Assembly: GCA_017428805.1 (NCBI GenBank)
Contig: JAFRQC010000076.1
Span: 1-64,000, forward strand
Direction of reading: 5' to 3'
Source of the DNA: Prevotella sp.
Lineage (GTDB): Bacteria; Bacteroidota; Bacteroidia; Bacteroidales; Bacteroidaceae
Length of the DNA: 64,000 bases
Positions 44,659-53,349 of this stretch are shown here, in pieces. The stretch's first letter is position 1. The number at the start of each line of letters is the position of its first letter. The position numbers were made by a program, and so were the translations under genes. The notes beneath the pieces were generated by a model. The model did not search any database and was not told where the DNA came from. It was given only the letters and a program-made list of their open reading frames with translations.

Positions 44659-45975
44659 ATGAGACGGACGGTGATTAGTTTATCATTCATCATTTATCAT
44701 TCATCATTCAGCCCCGCAGGGGCGCAGACGTGGACGATGCAGCAATGCATGCAGTATGCTGTGGAGCATAACCATGAGGTGAAGCGGGCAGAGCTGGATC
44801 TGGACAACTTCAAGGCCCAGAAGACTGGAGCCATCGGACGTTTCCTCCCCTCTGTGGATGCCAGCATCGGAGCCAATTACAATTTCGGTCGTGCCATCGA
44901 TCCTGAGACCAACGGCTATACCGACGTCAGTACCTTTTATAATGGTTATCAAGTGACGGCCTCACTGCCCGTATTCGACGGTTTCAACCGTATTCATGCC
45001 CTGAGAGCTGCCAAGGCCAGCGAGCTGATGGGGCGTCATGCTTTAAGGCAGCAACAGGACCTGACGGCACTCAATGTGCTTAAGGCGTATGCCAACGTGG
45101 CCTTCTACGACGGTCTCGTAAGAATGGCCGACGAGAAGCTACAGGAAACAGAGCTGCTGCTCAAGCAGACACGGCTGATGGAAGAGGTGGGCCGTAAGAG
45201 TGCAGCAGACGTTGCACAAGTGGAGTCGCAGCATGCTGAGGCAGCCTTCGAACTGACGCGCCAGCGCAATCTCTATGCCTCTTCCTTGTTGGAACTGAAG
45301 AAGGAAATGGCCTACCCTTTGGATGACAGTCTCAGCTTCCAGTTTGTTCCCCAAAAGGAAACAGCCTGCATCTCCCAAGGGAGCAGTTCGACGATCCTCC
45401 AGTCATCCGAACTACAGCAGGCGCGCTATCAGATGGAGGCCAGCAGACATGAGTGGCATCAGGCCCGCAGCTCTCTTTATCCCTCTCTCTCTTTGAATGC
45501 GGGTCTGAGCACCACTTACTTCAAAACGCTACACTCTGATGCTACGGAATCGTTTGGCAATCAGTTCAAGAACAACATGGGTGAGTATGTGGGTGCCACG
45601 CTGAGCATTCCGCTCTTCAACCGTCTGCAGACCATCACCAGCATCCGCAAGGCGAAGAACAACTACCAGAAAGCCCGCGAGGCTTACGAGCAGAAACAGC
45701 TGGAACTGGAGAAGCTGAGCCTTGAGGCCTGGCAGGACTGGCTGGCCTACCTGAAACAGACGGAGCAGATGATAGAAAAGGTGGAAGCCGACAGCATCTC
45801 CTACCAACTGACACGCCGTCAGTTCGAGGAAGGCCTCAGCACAGCCATCGACCTGCACACCACTTCGTCGCACCTGCTGCAGTCGAAGGCCACCCTGCTG
45901 CAATGTCAGCTGATGGCGATGGTGAAGGAACAATTAGTAAGATATTATAAAGGAGAAACAATATGGACAGAGTAA
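44659..45975 (+). CDS. TolC-family outer-membrane efflux protein
   Basis: A 438-residue protein; start chosen at 44659 (M-R-R-T-V-I-S-L-S-F) rather than the in-frame ATG at 44623, which lacks a signal-like start. Two repeats of long alpha-helical coiled coil with beta strands are visible; W-T-M-Q-Q-C-M-Q-Y-A-V-E-H-N begins the mature protein as in the family. The signal peptide (F-I-I-Y-H-S-S-F-S-P-A-G-A-Q) is largely encoded by the heptamer array and its GC-palindrome, including the A-G-A cleavage site. Outer-membrane exit duct for the HlyD/ABC system downstream. Confidence 0.88.
   Translation: MRRTVISLSFIIYHSSFSPAGAQTWTMQQCMQYAVEHNHEVKRAELDLDNFKAQKTGAIGRFLPSVDASIGANYNFGRAIDPETNGYTDVSTFYNGYQVTASLPVFDGFNRIHALRAAKASELMGRHALRQQQDLTALNVLKAYANVAFYDGLVRMADEKLQETELLLKQTRLMEEVGRKSAADVAQVESQHAEAAFELTRQRNLYASSLLELKKEMAYPLDDSLSFQFVPQKETACISQGSSSTILQSSELQQARYQMEASRHEWHQARSSLYPSLSLNAGLSTTYFKTLHSDATESFGNQFKNNMGEYVGATLSIPLFNRLQTITSIRKAKNNYQKAREAYEQKQLELEKLSLEAWQDWLAYLKQTEQMIEKVEADSISYQLTRRQFEEGLSTAIDLHTTSSHLLQSKATLLQCQLMAMVKEQLVRYYKGETIWTE
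44680..44723. repeat. Heptamer array (TTATCAT/TCATCAT) x4 with GC-palindrome, in the TolC signal peptide
   Basis: Four alternating TTATCAT and TCATCAT units (44680-44707), then TCA and GCCCC-GCA-GGGGC (44711-44723). In inverse orientation it matches the elements after the SusC and SusD stops (palindrome, CTGAATGAT, then AATGATA units). Confidence 0.9.
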
Positions 45976-45981
45976 TAAACG

Positions 45982-46053
45982 ACCACGAATTACACTAATT
46001 AAACTAATTTAGGCTGTGCATAAAAAATTAGTGTAATTCGTGAAATTAGTGGT
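45982..46053. repeat. Hairpin element with 9-nt unit arms (copy d)
   Basis: ACCACGAATTACACTAATTA with a further AACTAATTT unit, core GGCTGTGC, then AAATTAGTGTAATTCGTGAA and ATTAGTGGT. Between tolC and the HlyD gene. Confidence 0.85.
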
Positions 46054-46068
46054 AGAAAAAAGAATATT

Positions 46069-47322
46069 ATGGATAGAGTAATTGAAAAGACAAAAGCACA
46101 AAAGTTGATGAAGCATTGGCCGTATGTGGCTGGTGGAAGTCTGGTGTTGGTGGTACTTTTATGGTTTGTGTTCGGCAATCACGCCTCGACACTCAGAGTG
46201 AGCAAGGACGAACTGACCATCAGCGAGGTACGTCAGGATGAGTTTAAGGACTATGTCAGGACCAACGGACAGGTGCTGCCCATCCAGGTAGTACAGATCT
46301 CGCCAGAGGAAGGCGGCATCGTGATGGAGAAGGTTGTAGAGGAAGGCACGATGGTACACAAGGGCGATGTCATCGTCCGCCTGAGCAACTCCGGCCTTGA
46401 TCTGCAGATTCTGAATGCCGAGGCAGAACTGGCAGAGAAGCAGAATCTGCTGAGAAATACCCAGGTGGCGATGCAGCAAGACCGCCTGAACAACCAGACG
46501 GAACAGGCGCAGCTCGATATGGACACTCAGCGCAAGCAGCGCACCTTCGACCAGAACAAACGGCTCTATGCCGAGAAACTAATCAGCAAGGAGGATTACC
46601 TGCAGTCGCAGGAGGATTATCAGCTCTCTGCCAAGAAGCGTGCGCTGGTCTCAAAGCGCCTGAAGCAGGACTCCATCTATCGTACCGTTCAGATGGATCA
46701 GATGGAGGACAACCTGCAGAACATGCGTCGCAATGTGGTTTTGGTACGTCAGCGCAAGGACAAGCTTGAGGTGCGTTCTGCCATCGACGGCGAATTAGGT
46801 CTATTAGATGTGGAGCTGGGCCAGAGCATCAGCCCTGGACAGAAGATAGGCCAGCTGAACGACCTCAGCGATTATAAGGTGCAGGCGCAGATTGACGAGC
46901 ACTATATCGACCGTGTGCGCCAAGGACTGACGGCCACCTTCTCACGTGGCGACAAGCAGTATCAGCTGCAGGTGCGCAAGGTCTATCCTGAGGTGCGTGA
47001 CGGCAAGTTCCGTTGCGACTTCATCTTCCGAGGCGAGCGCCCTGAGAACATCCGCACAGGCCAGACCTATTATATAGACCTCGAACTGGGCCAGCCTGAG
47101 CAGGCCGTCATCATCCCTCGCGGCACGTTCTTCCAGACCACAGGCGGACAATGGATCTTCGTGCTCTCCCAGGACGGCTCGAAAGCCTATCGCCGCCCCA
47201 TCCGCGTAGGCCGTCAGAACCCTCAGCACTACGAGATCCTCGAGGGTCTGGAGCCTGGCGAAAAAGTAGTCACCAGCGGCTACGAAGCTTTTAAAGACAA
47301 TGAAGTATTAGTATTGAAATAA
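46069..47322 (+). CDS. HlyD-family efflux periplasmic adaptor
   Basis: A 417-residue protein with one N-terminal membrane helix (W-P-Y-V-A-G-G-S-L-V-L-V-V-L-L-W-F-V). A biotinyl-lipoyl-like hairpin domain (V-L-P-I-Q-V-V-Q-I-S-P-E-E-G-G) brackets a long coiled coil (about 95-225), followed by the beta-barrel and a C-terminal domain (G-L-E-P-G-E-K-V-V-T-S-G). It joins TolC to the MacB-type permeases. The permease gene starts 6 nt after it. Confidence 0.9.
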   Translation: MDRVIEKTKAQKLMKHWPYVAGGSLVLVVLLWFVFGNHASTLRVSKDELTISEVRQDEFKDYVRTNGQVLPIQVVQISPEEGGIVMEKVVEEGTMVHKGDVIVRLSNSGLDLQILNAEAELAEKQNLLRNTQVAMQQDRLNNQTEQAQLDMDTQRKQRTFDQNKRLYAEKLISKEDYLQSQEDYQLSAKKRALVSKRLKQDSIYRTVQMDQMEDNLQNMRRNVVLVRQRKDKLEVRSAIDGELGLLDVELGQSISPGQKIGQLNDLSDYKVQAQIDEHYIDRVRQGLTATFSRGDKQYQLQVRKVYPEVRDGKFRCDFIFRGERPENIRTGQTYYIDLELGQPEQAVIIPRGTFFQTTGGQWIFVLSQDGSKAYRRPIRVGRQNPQHYEILEGLEPGEKVVTSGYEAFKDNEVLVLK

Positions 47323-47327
47323 CGATT

Positions 47328-49700
47328 ATGAAGACAATTATCAGAAACTTTACGTCGATATTCAGGAAGTTTGCTACGGCAAACCTGTTAAACCTGTTGG
47401 GCTTGAGCCTGGCCTTCGCCTCGTTCTTCGTCATCATGACGCAGGTGAACTTCGACCTAGGCTACAACAAAAGCATTACTGAGCATGAGAACCTGTTCCG
47501 CATGACATTGAAATTAGGACCAAGTGCGGACGACTATGGCACTACGCTGCCTCGCCCTGTGGTAGAACAACTGGCGGCAGCTTCGCCTCACGTCACTGGC
47601 TATAGCATCAGAAACGGGTGGATAAACTACGACCAGTTCGTGGTGGACAATCAGGAGTACTCGCTGAATCTTATATATGGTGAGCGCGAGTTCCTCAGCG
47701 TATTCAAGCCCACAGTCATTAGCGGCGATGTGAAAGGCTTGGATCAAATTGGCAATATCGTGTTGCCACGATCTGAAGCCTTGCGAATGTTCGGCACGAC
47801 TGATGCGGCTGGCAAGATGATGAAATACAAATGGGATGACAAAACTTTCTATAATGTCTGTGCCGTAATAGAGGACTATCCAGAGAACAACCTCCTGCAT
47901 GGGGCTTGCTTCATAGGCGTCAATAGGAATGAAGGCAATTACGACAACTGGAACTACGATGCTTACATACGGGTGGATGATGTGGCGAACCTGTCAACGG
48001 TGCAGAATAGCCTGCGGCAGACTGTCATTGAGCTTTTCAAGGACAAGTTTGAACTGAAAACCAAAGAAGAGGAAGAAGCCGTGCAAGTGATATTTACCAA
48101 TGTGGCCGATGCCCATTTCTCGAAATTCCTTGATAAATCCGCCCCAGCCAGAAGTTCCATCTATCTGCTCATCTGCTTCTCGTTACTGATAGTGGTGATA
48201 GCAGCCGTGAACTTCATGAACTTCTCTTTGGCTGAGACACCTATGCGCATCCGTAGCATCAATACCCAGAAGGTGTTGGGAGCAACAACGTCGAGCCTGA
48301 GGGGCAGTCTGTTGGCGGAGGCAGTGCTCATCAGCCTGATAGCCTTTATTCTAGCTTTGCTCATCGTATATCTGGCTCACGACCTGGGTTTACAGGAACT
48401 AGTACAAGGAAGCATCTTGCTGCAAGACCATTTACCGCTGCTTGGTCTTACCTTGTTGCTCAGCATCGGCGTAGGTCTGATGGCTGGTGCCTATCCGTCT
48501 TACTACGTCACCTCCTTCCCACCAGCCTTGGTGCTGAAGGGTTCCTTTGGCTTGTCGCCTAAAGGTCGTATGTTGCGTTCCGTCTTGATTTGTCTGCAAT
48601 TCATCGTTTCCTTCATGTTGGTGATTGGTGTGGGCATCATGTACCTGCAGAGCTATCTCATCTATCATACCGACTACGGCTTCGACAAGGATGAAGTGCT
48701 GGTAGTACGGACGGCACCTGATACACGCAACAAGGTGGATGCTATCGACGCTGAACTGCGCTCGATTTCAGGCATAGAGGGCGCAAGTCTGGCTATGAAC
48801 GTCTTAGGCAGTAAAGACAGTTATATGACGTGGGGCAGAGGTGAAGGCGAGAAACACACGAACTTTACCTGCATCTTCGTGGATTGGCGCTTCCTCGATG
48901 TAATGGGCATTGACATCGTGGAGGGCCGTAATTTCCGCAAAGACGATGGCGATGTGTTTATCTTCAATGAGTCGGCAAAGAAGAAATATCCTTGGCTCAC
49001 CGTAGATCAGCCCATTAACGATGGAGATTATCCCGTCGTTGGTTTCTGCAAGGATATCAAGTATGCCTCCTTGCGAGTGGATGATACCCAGCAGCCTATT
49101 GCTTTCTTTGTCCCCAGTCCGAATAGCGAAAACTGGTGGAATGGCTATTGGCGCAATCACATGTTGGTGCGGGTGGCTAAAGGTGTGGACAAGCGGGAAG
49201 CCAAGCAGAAAGTGATGGAGGTAGTCAACAAGTACGAGAAAGGGCAGCCTCTCGACATCAGCGGCCTGCGATATATGGACGAGGTGCTGGAGAAAACCTA
49301 TCAGCAGGAAGAACGTTTCACCACGCAGATCCTGCTCTTCTCTCTGCTCGCCATCCTGATCAGTATCATCGGCGTGTTTGGCATGACGATGTTCGAGAGC
49401 GAATACCGTCGTAAGGAGATAGGCATCCGCAAGGTGTTCGGCAGCTCCACGAAAGAGATCTTGACAATGTTCAACCGCCGATACATGTATATCCTATTGG
49501 GTTGCTTCGTGGTGGCGGCTCCCATAGGTTACTTTCTGGGTGAGCATTGGCTTGAGGGCTTTGCCATTCGTACTGCTATTTCGCCCTTGCTGTTCTTAGT
49601 GTCCTTCCTCCTCATCGCCCTCATCACGATGCTGACGGTCACATACCAAAGCTGGAAAAACGCCAGCGAGAATCCCATTCACAGCATCAAGAACGAATGA
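47328..49700 (+). CDS. MacB/FtsX-type ABC permease (permease 1)
   Basis: A 790-residue membrane protein: N-terminal helix (N-L-L-N-L-L-G-L-S-L-A-F-A-S-F-F-V), a periplasmic MacB core domain, a first set of three helices (about 280-450), a second periplasmic domain and a last FtsX set (about 665-785) with E-Y-R-R-K-E-I-G-I-R-K-V-F-G-S-S. No ATPase domain; the nucleotide-binding subunit must be the gene at 55736. Ends N-P-I-H-S-I-K-N-E, as usual for the family. Confidence 0.9.
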   Translation: MKTIIRNFTSIFRKFATANLLNLLGLSLAFASFFVIMTQVNFDLGYNKSITEHENLFRMTLKLGPSADDYGTTLPRPVVEQLAAASPHVTGYSIRNGWINYDQFVVDNQEYSLNLIYGEREFLSVFKPTVISGDVKGLDQIGNIVLPRSEALRMFGTTDAAGKMMKYKWDDKTFYNVCAVIEDYPENNLLHGACFIGVNRNEGNYDNWNYDAYIRVDDVANLSTVQNSLRQTVIELFKDKFELKTKEEEEAVQVIFTNVADAHFSKFLDKSAPARSSIYLLICFSLLIVVIAAVNFMNFSLAETPMRIRSINTQKVLGATTSSLRGSLLAEAVLISLIAFILALLIVYLAHDLGLQELVQGSILLQDHLPLLGLTLLLSIGVGLMAGAYPSYYVTSFPPALVLKGSFGLSPKGRMLRSVLICLQFIVSFMLVIGVGIMYLQSYLIYHTDYGFDKDEVLVVRTAPDTRNKVDAIDAELRSISGIEGASLAMNVLGSKDSYMTWGRGEGEKHTNFTCIFVDWRFLDVMGIDIVEGRNFRKDDGDVFIFNESAKKKYPWLTVDQPINDGDYPVVGFCKDIKYASLRVDDTQQPIAFFVPSPNSENWWNGYWRNHMLVRVAKGVDKREAKQKVMEVVNKYEKGQPLDISGLRYMDEVLEKTYQQEERFTTQILLFSLLAILISIIGVFGMTMFESEYRRKEIGIRKVFGSSTKEILTMFNRRYMYILLGCFVVAAPIGYFLGEHWLEGFAIRTAISPLLFLVSFLLIALITMLTVTYQSWKNASENPIHSIKNE

Positions 49701-50139
49701 GAATCGCAGTTTGGGCTATCTAAAGTCCACGAAAGGACGCTTAGAATCATAGGAAAGGTTAGGGGTGGCCAACAAATTCTCGAGAGAATTCAGGAGTTTA
49801 GTTAGGGTAAAGTCAGACTTTAGTTAGGGTAAACTCCGAAATTCTCTCGAGAATTTATTTCGGCACCCTAAGGAAACCTTTAAAGCCCTGTATCCTTCAG
49901 GGGACTTTACTTACTTGAAAGTCTCGGCCAGCTGCCGACCGTTTGCATCGTTATCGATGCCTTTTGGGGTTGTTTTTGTGTAGTTAATTCGGGCGAAATC
50001 TACCCCAAATAACACAGATTTCGCCCGAAATGTGGCCCAAGCGGGCGAAATCTACCCCAAAAAGCTTAGATTTCGCCCAAAAAGTTTGTTTATAATAAAG
50101 ATTTGTTGTATCTTTGTGCTGTCTTAAAAGAATGACATC
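49701..50139. other. Non-coding stretch with stacked inverted repeats
   Basis: 439 bases without a gene. AAATTCTCGAGAGAATT (from 49775) and its mirror around 49840 flank two copies of TTTAGTTAGGGTAAA (49798-49832). The hairpins at 49988-50078 (separate entry) follow. A TATCTTTGT -7 box at 50108-50116 precedes the decayed ATPase gene. Confidence 0.7.
49988..50078. repeat. Two tandem hairpins with the same GGGCGAAATCT stem
   Basis: Hairpin 1: TTCGGGCGAAATCT / AGATTTCGCCCGAA (49988-50029). Hairpin 2: GGGCGAAATCT / AGATTTCGCCC (50043-50078). Both loops begin ACCCCAAA, so the unit is repeated as a whole. Confidence 0.85.
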
Positions 50140-50825
50140 ATGGAATCAATCATCGGAAGAGAAGCAGAAATCAAGCGACTGACAGCATCTGTAAACAGTC
50201 CGCGTCCAGAGTTTATCGCCCTATATGGACGCAGGCGTGTGGGCAAAACGTTCTTAATCAATCAGATGTTCAAGAAACAGTATGCTTTCAAGATGACAAA
50301 TATATCGACATCATCAAGGCCCTCAGCAAAAGCCGTAGCGGCATGACCCGTGAGGAACTGGCCTCTGCATTGAAATGCGCTAACAATGGTCATCTCGGGA
50401 ATAAACTCGAAGACCTTGTCTATTGCGATTTGATAAGAAAAAATATCGTCCGCGAGAAAGAAATCAAACGAAAGGATGCCATCTATCAGTTATGTGACTT
50501 CTTCTGCCAATTCTATCTTACTTTCATCGACAGGGCTGAGTTAGAGCAACAGTATTGGGCACATCATATCAACACACCAGAAGTCAACTCGTGGATGGGC
50601 CTGACATTTGAACGCATCTGTGAAGTGAAATACAGCCAAGGTGAATATGCTCTCGATAAAGAAGAATACAACAAGATATGTCGGCGCAGTAATGCTTTCT
50701 GCTCTGAAACAGGATTGCGACACACACCTTGGCTCACGATGATAACAACAGAGGGATTGATCCGTGGGAAATACACAGAAATGATTCAGAGCCAGGTCAA
50801 ACTTGACGACTTGTTTGCAATTTAG
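50140..50825 (+). pseudogene. AAA ATPase (DUF234 type) with two internal deletions
   Basis: The first part encodes the N-terminus of an archaeal-type ATPase: I-I-G-R-E-A-E-I, then Walker A in Y-G-R-R-R-V-G-K-T-F-L-I-N-Q. After F-K-M-T the rest of the ATPase domain is gone and the frame shifts; K-Y-I-D-I-I-K-A-L-S-K-S-R-S-G-M-T-R continues in another frame (ATG at 50343). Later, T-F-E-R-I-C runs straight into E-V-K-Y-S-Q-G-E-Y-A-L, skipping most of the DUF234 nuclease-like part. The intact family is about 450-500 residues; about half is left. It interrupts the efflux gene set. Confidence 0.82.
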
Positions 50826-50866
50826 TCTATGTTCTGAGACCTGTGTCAAAGAATCATACGCCAGAC

Positions 50867-50883
50867 TGTCTAATTATTAGACA
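50867..50883. promoter_or_regulatory. Perfect 17-bp palindrome (TGTCTAATTATTAGACA), operator candidate 3
   Basis: A perfect dyad centred about 62 bp upstream of the -7 box of the permease operon. It shares 15/17 and 14/17 positions with the two sites in the response-regulator/tolC intergenic region. Confidence 0.75.
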
Positions 50884-50932
50884 AACAGCTTCCGCCGAGG
50901 TCAAAAGCCTTGGCGGATTCGTTTAAATGACG

Positions 50933-50941
50933 TAACTTTGC
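50933..50941 (+). promoter_or_regulatory. -7 box (TAACTTTGC) of the second permease operon
   Basis: Consensus -7 box about 40 nt before the start at 50984. A hairpin TCCGCC...GGCGGA (50891-50917) precedes it and may end transcripts from the pseudogene. Confidence 0.7.
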
Positions 50942-50950
50942 ATCAGAAAA

Positions 50951-50979
50951 TCGTAAATCGTCAATAAATAAATCGTAAA
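50951..50979 (+). repeat. Heptamer-like array (TCGTAAA) upstream of permease 2
   Basis: TCGTAAA, TCGTCAA, an 8-nt TAAATAAA and TCGTAAA, directly before the ATG at 50984. Similar to the array at 2128-2156. Confidence 0.7.
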
Positions 50980-50983
50980 TAAG

Positions 50984-53341
50984 ATGAAGAGTTATTTCAG
51001 ATTCCTTTCACGCAACAAGCTATATACCTTAATTAATATAGCAGGGCTGGTAGTATCGCTGATGTTCATCATCCTGATGGGTGACTACACCTGGCGCCAG
51101 TATAGTATCGATAGTTGGCATAAGAATGCTGACCGTATCTGCCTGATGGGCAATCAGACAAGTTTTGCCATGTGGCCAGAGGCCGCGAAGCAGATCAAGG
51201 AGATGTGCCCAGAGATTGAGCAGAAGTGTTGTGTAATGAACCTAAAAGGGAAAATCCGATATGGCCAGCAGGAGGTGAAAGACGGTGCGAATGAGAATGG
51301 CATCATCATGGTAGCAGACTCGACATTCTTTCAGTTCTTTGACTTCGAATTGGAGATGGGTGACCGTCTGACGGCTTTAGACGCCCCAGACAAATGTGTC
51401 ATCACTGAACGATTGGCGAAAAGACTCTTCGGCGATAAGAACCCAATAGGTGAGCCCTTGCAGATTATTGGAGAGCGCGAGATGGGGCCTGACAATACCG
51501 TTTACGATAGTACTTTGGTATATACTGTCAGTGGAGTCGTAAAGAACCTCGACTATACTGCACTGCCGAATGAGACGCAGATTATTGCCAGTATGGAACG
51601 CTATCCACAGATCATGGGTTTTAAATTTGTAAATTACTCCTATCCATTCAGCACTGCAGGTGCCAGTATGGCGTTTTTCATGCTTCGTCCTGATATGACG
51701 CTTGACAGCAAGATAAAAACCATTGATGACTACATTACAAAGAATTACCCTCTTGTTTGGGGAGAATACAAGGTGAGCGTTACACCGCTTAAGGAAGTTA
51801 TGTTCGCTCCGCAGAATCAAGGGATTGGACTATTGAAAGGCGACAAGACGCGACTCCGTATCCTGCTCGCTGCCGTGTTGGCCATCCTCTTCTTTGCCGT
51901 CAGCAACTATATCAACCTAACGGTGGCCAATACAGGTTTCCGTTCTAAGGAGATGGCTACGAGAAGGCTCTTTGGCAGTAGCCAGCATGAGATATCCCTG
52001 AAACTGATTGCCGAATCGACGTTGATGGTAGGCATAGCCTTCATTGTAGGTTTTTCCTTAGCACTCTGCTTTCAGGATGATGCTGCCAACCTGTTCAAAG
52101 GAAAGATAGCCCTGATGAACGACATCAGCGTCAGCACACTGGGAATCAGTCTCGCCTTCATCCTGATGATAGGCATCATCTCTGGAATTATGCCCTCATG
52201 GCATATCTCACGTTTCCAACCCATTGACATCGTGAAGGGAAACTTCCGTTTTCATTCTAAGATGGTATTAGGCAAACTCTTCATCATCTTACAGAATGTC
52301 ATCACTGTTGTCATGCTCACTGCCGCCCTCGTCATCTGGTTGCAGTTGAACAGTTTGATTCATGCGCCTCTCGGCTTCAATACTGAGAATCTTTTCTACG
52401 TCATTAGTCCTGAAGGGAAGGACCAGACCGTCAGGAGCCAATTGGAGAAGATGCCCTTCGTAGAGAAAATAGGTTCTTTCAGTGGATCCACATTCACCTC
52501 TTATTATACTAGTATGTATGCTGTCATGCAGGGAGATAAGATGATACCATTGTTCGAAACGGATATGGACAAGACCACTTTTGAGCTCTTGGGACTACAT
52601 ATCAAAAAGGACTACGGAACCAGTGATGACGGCTTTTATCTGAACGAAGAGGCATTAAGGCTGTTGGACTATACAGAGGAGACACGAGAGATTGACTGGG
52701 GCACAGGTGGAGAAAAGGCCCCTATCGCAGGTGTACTCCACGACTTTAATTCTATCAATGTGCTTACACCTAAACAGCCGTTTGCCATCAAACTATATGA
52801 GAACAAAGAGTTTCCTGGGTATCTTGTAAAGACCAATGGTGACAAAAAGGCGAAGGCAGCCTTTGAGGAAATGATAAAAGAGTTGGATGACTCTGGGGAG
52901 AAAAGAGTACTAAGTATCGAGGAATGCATCACCGATACCTTCGAGGATCAGCAACATACACTTCTCATCATCACGCTCTTTACTTTCGTGGCCATCGTGA
53001 TTTCTGTGATGGGATTTATCGGCATGTCGCTCTTCTTTATCCGTCAGCGCCAGAAGGAGATTGGTATCCGCAAGATTATGGGTTCAACCTCGCACGAGGT
53101 GATGACGCTCATGCTGCGCACCTTCTGTGCACCATTGCTGGTATCGTTTGTCATCGCCATCCCCCTGTCGTGGTACGTGATGACCGACTGGTTGAGCAAC
53201 TTCAGCTATCGTATCAGCTTGAGTCCATGGATATTCGTCGTTACCTGTGCCTTCGCCCTGCTGGTAGCCGTGCTCTCGGTTAGCATCCAGATTATCAAGG
53301 CCGTGCGCACCAACCCGGTTGAAAGCATTAAAACTGAATAA
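50984..53341 (+). CDS. MacB/FtsX-type ABC permease (permease 2)
   Basis: A 785-residue permease with the same layout as permease 1: N-terminal helix (I-N-I-A-G-L-V-V-S-L-M-F-I-I-L), periplasmic domain, three central helices (about 280-460), and C-terminal FtsX set with R-Q-R-Q-K-E-I-G-I-R-K-I-M-G-S-T. Ends N-P-V-E-S-I-K-T-E. The DNA is less GC-rich than the neighbouring genes. First gene of an operon with permease 3 (8-nt gap) and the ATPase. Confidence 0.9.
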   Translation: MKSYFRFLSRNKLYTLINIAGLVVSLMFIILMGDYTWRQYSIDSWHKNADRICLMGNQTSFAMWPEAAKQIKEMCPEIEQKCCVMNLKGKIRYGQQEVKDGANENGIIMVADSTFFQFFDFELEMGDRLTALDAPDKCVITERLAKRLFGDKNPIGEPLQIIGEREMGPDNTVYDSTLVYTVSGVVKNLDYTALPNETQIIASMERYPQIMGFKFVNYSYPFSTAGASMAFFMLRPDMTLDSKIKTIDDYITKNYPLVWGEYKVSVTPLKEVMFAPQNQGIGLLKGDKTRLRILLAAVLAILFFAVSNYINLTVANTGFRSKEMATRRLFGSSQHEISLKLIAESTLMVGIAFIVGFSLALCFQDDAANLFKGKIALMNDISVSTLGISLAFILMIGIISGIMPSWHISRFQPIDIVKGNFRFHSKMVLGKLFIILQNVITVVMLTAALVIWLQLNSLIHAPLGFNTENLFYVISPEGKDQTVRSQLEKMPFVEKIGSFSGSTFTSYYTSMYAVMQGDKMIPLFETDMDKTTFELLGLHIKKDYGTSDDGFYLNEEALRLLDYTEETREIDWGTGGEKAPIAGVLHDFNSINVLTPKQPFAIKLYENKEFPGYLVKTNGDKKAKAAFEEMIKELDDSGEKRVLSIEECITDTFEDQQHTLLIITLFTFVAIVISVMGFIGMSLFFIRQRQKEIGIRKIMGSTSHEVMTLMLRTFCAPLLVSFVIAIPLSWYVMTDWLSNFSYRISLSPWIFVVTCAFALLVAVLSVSIQIIKAVRTNPVESIKTE

Positions 53342-53349
53342 ACAAAATA

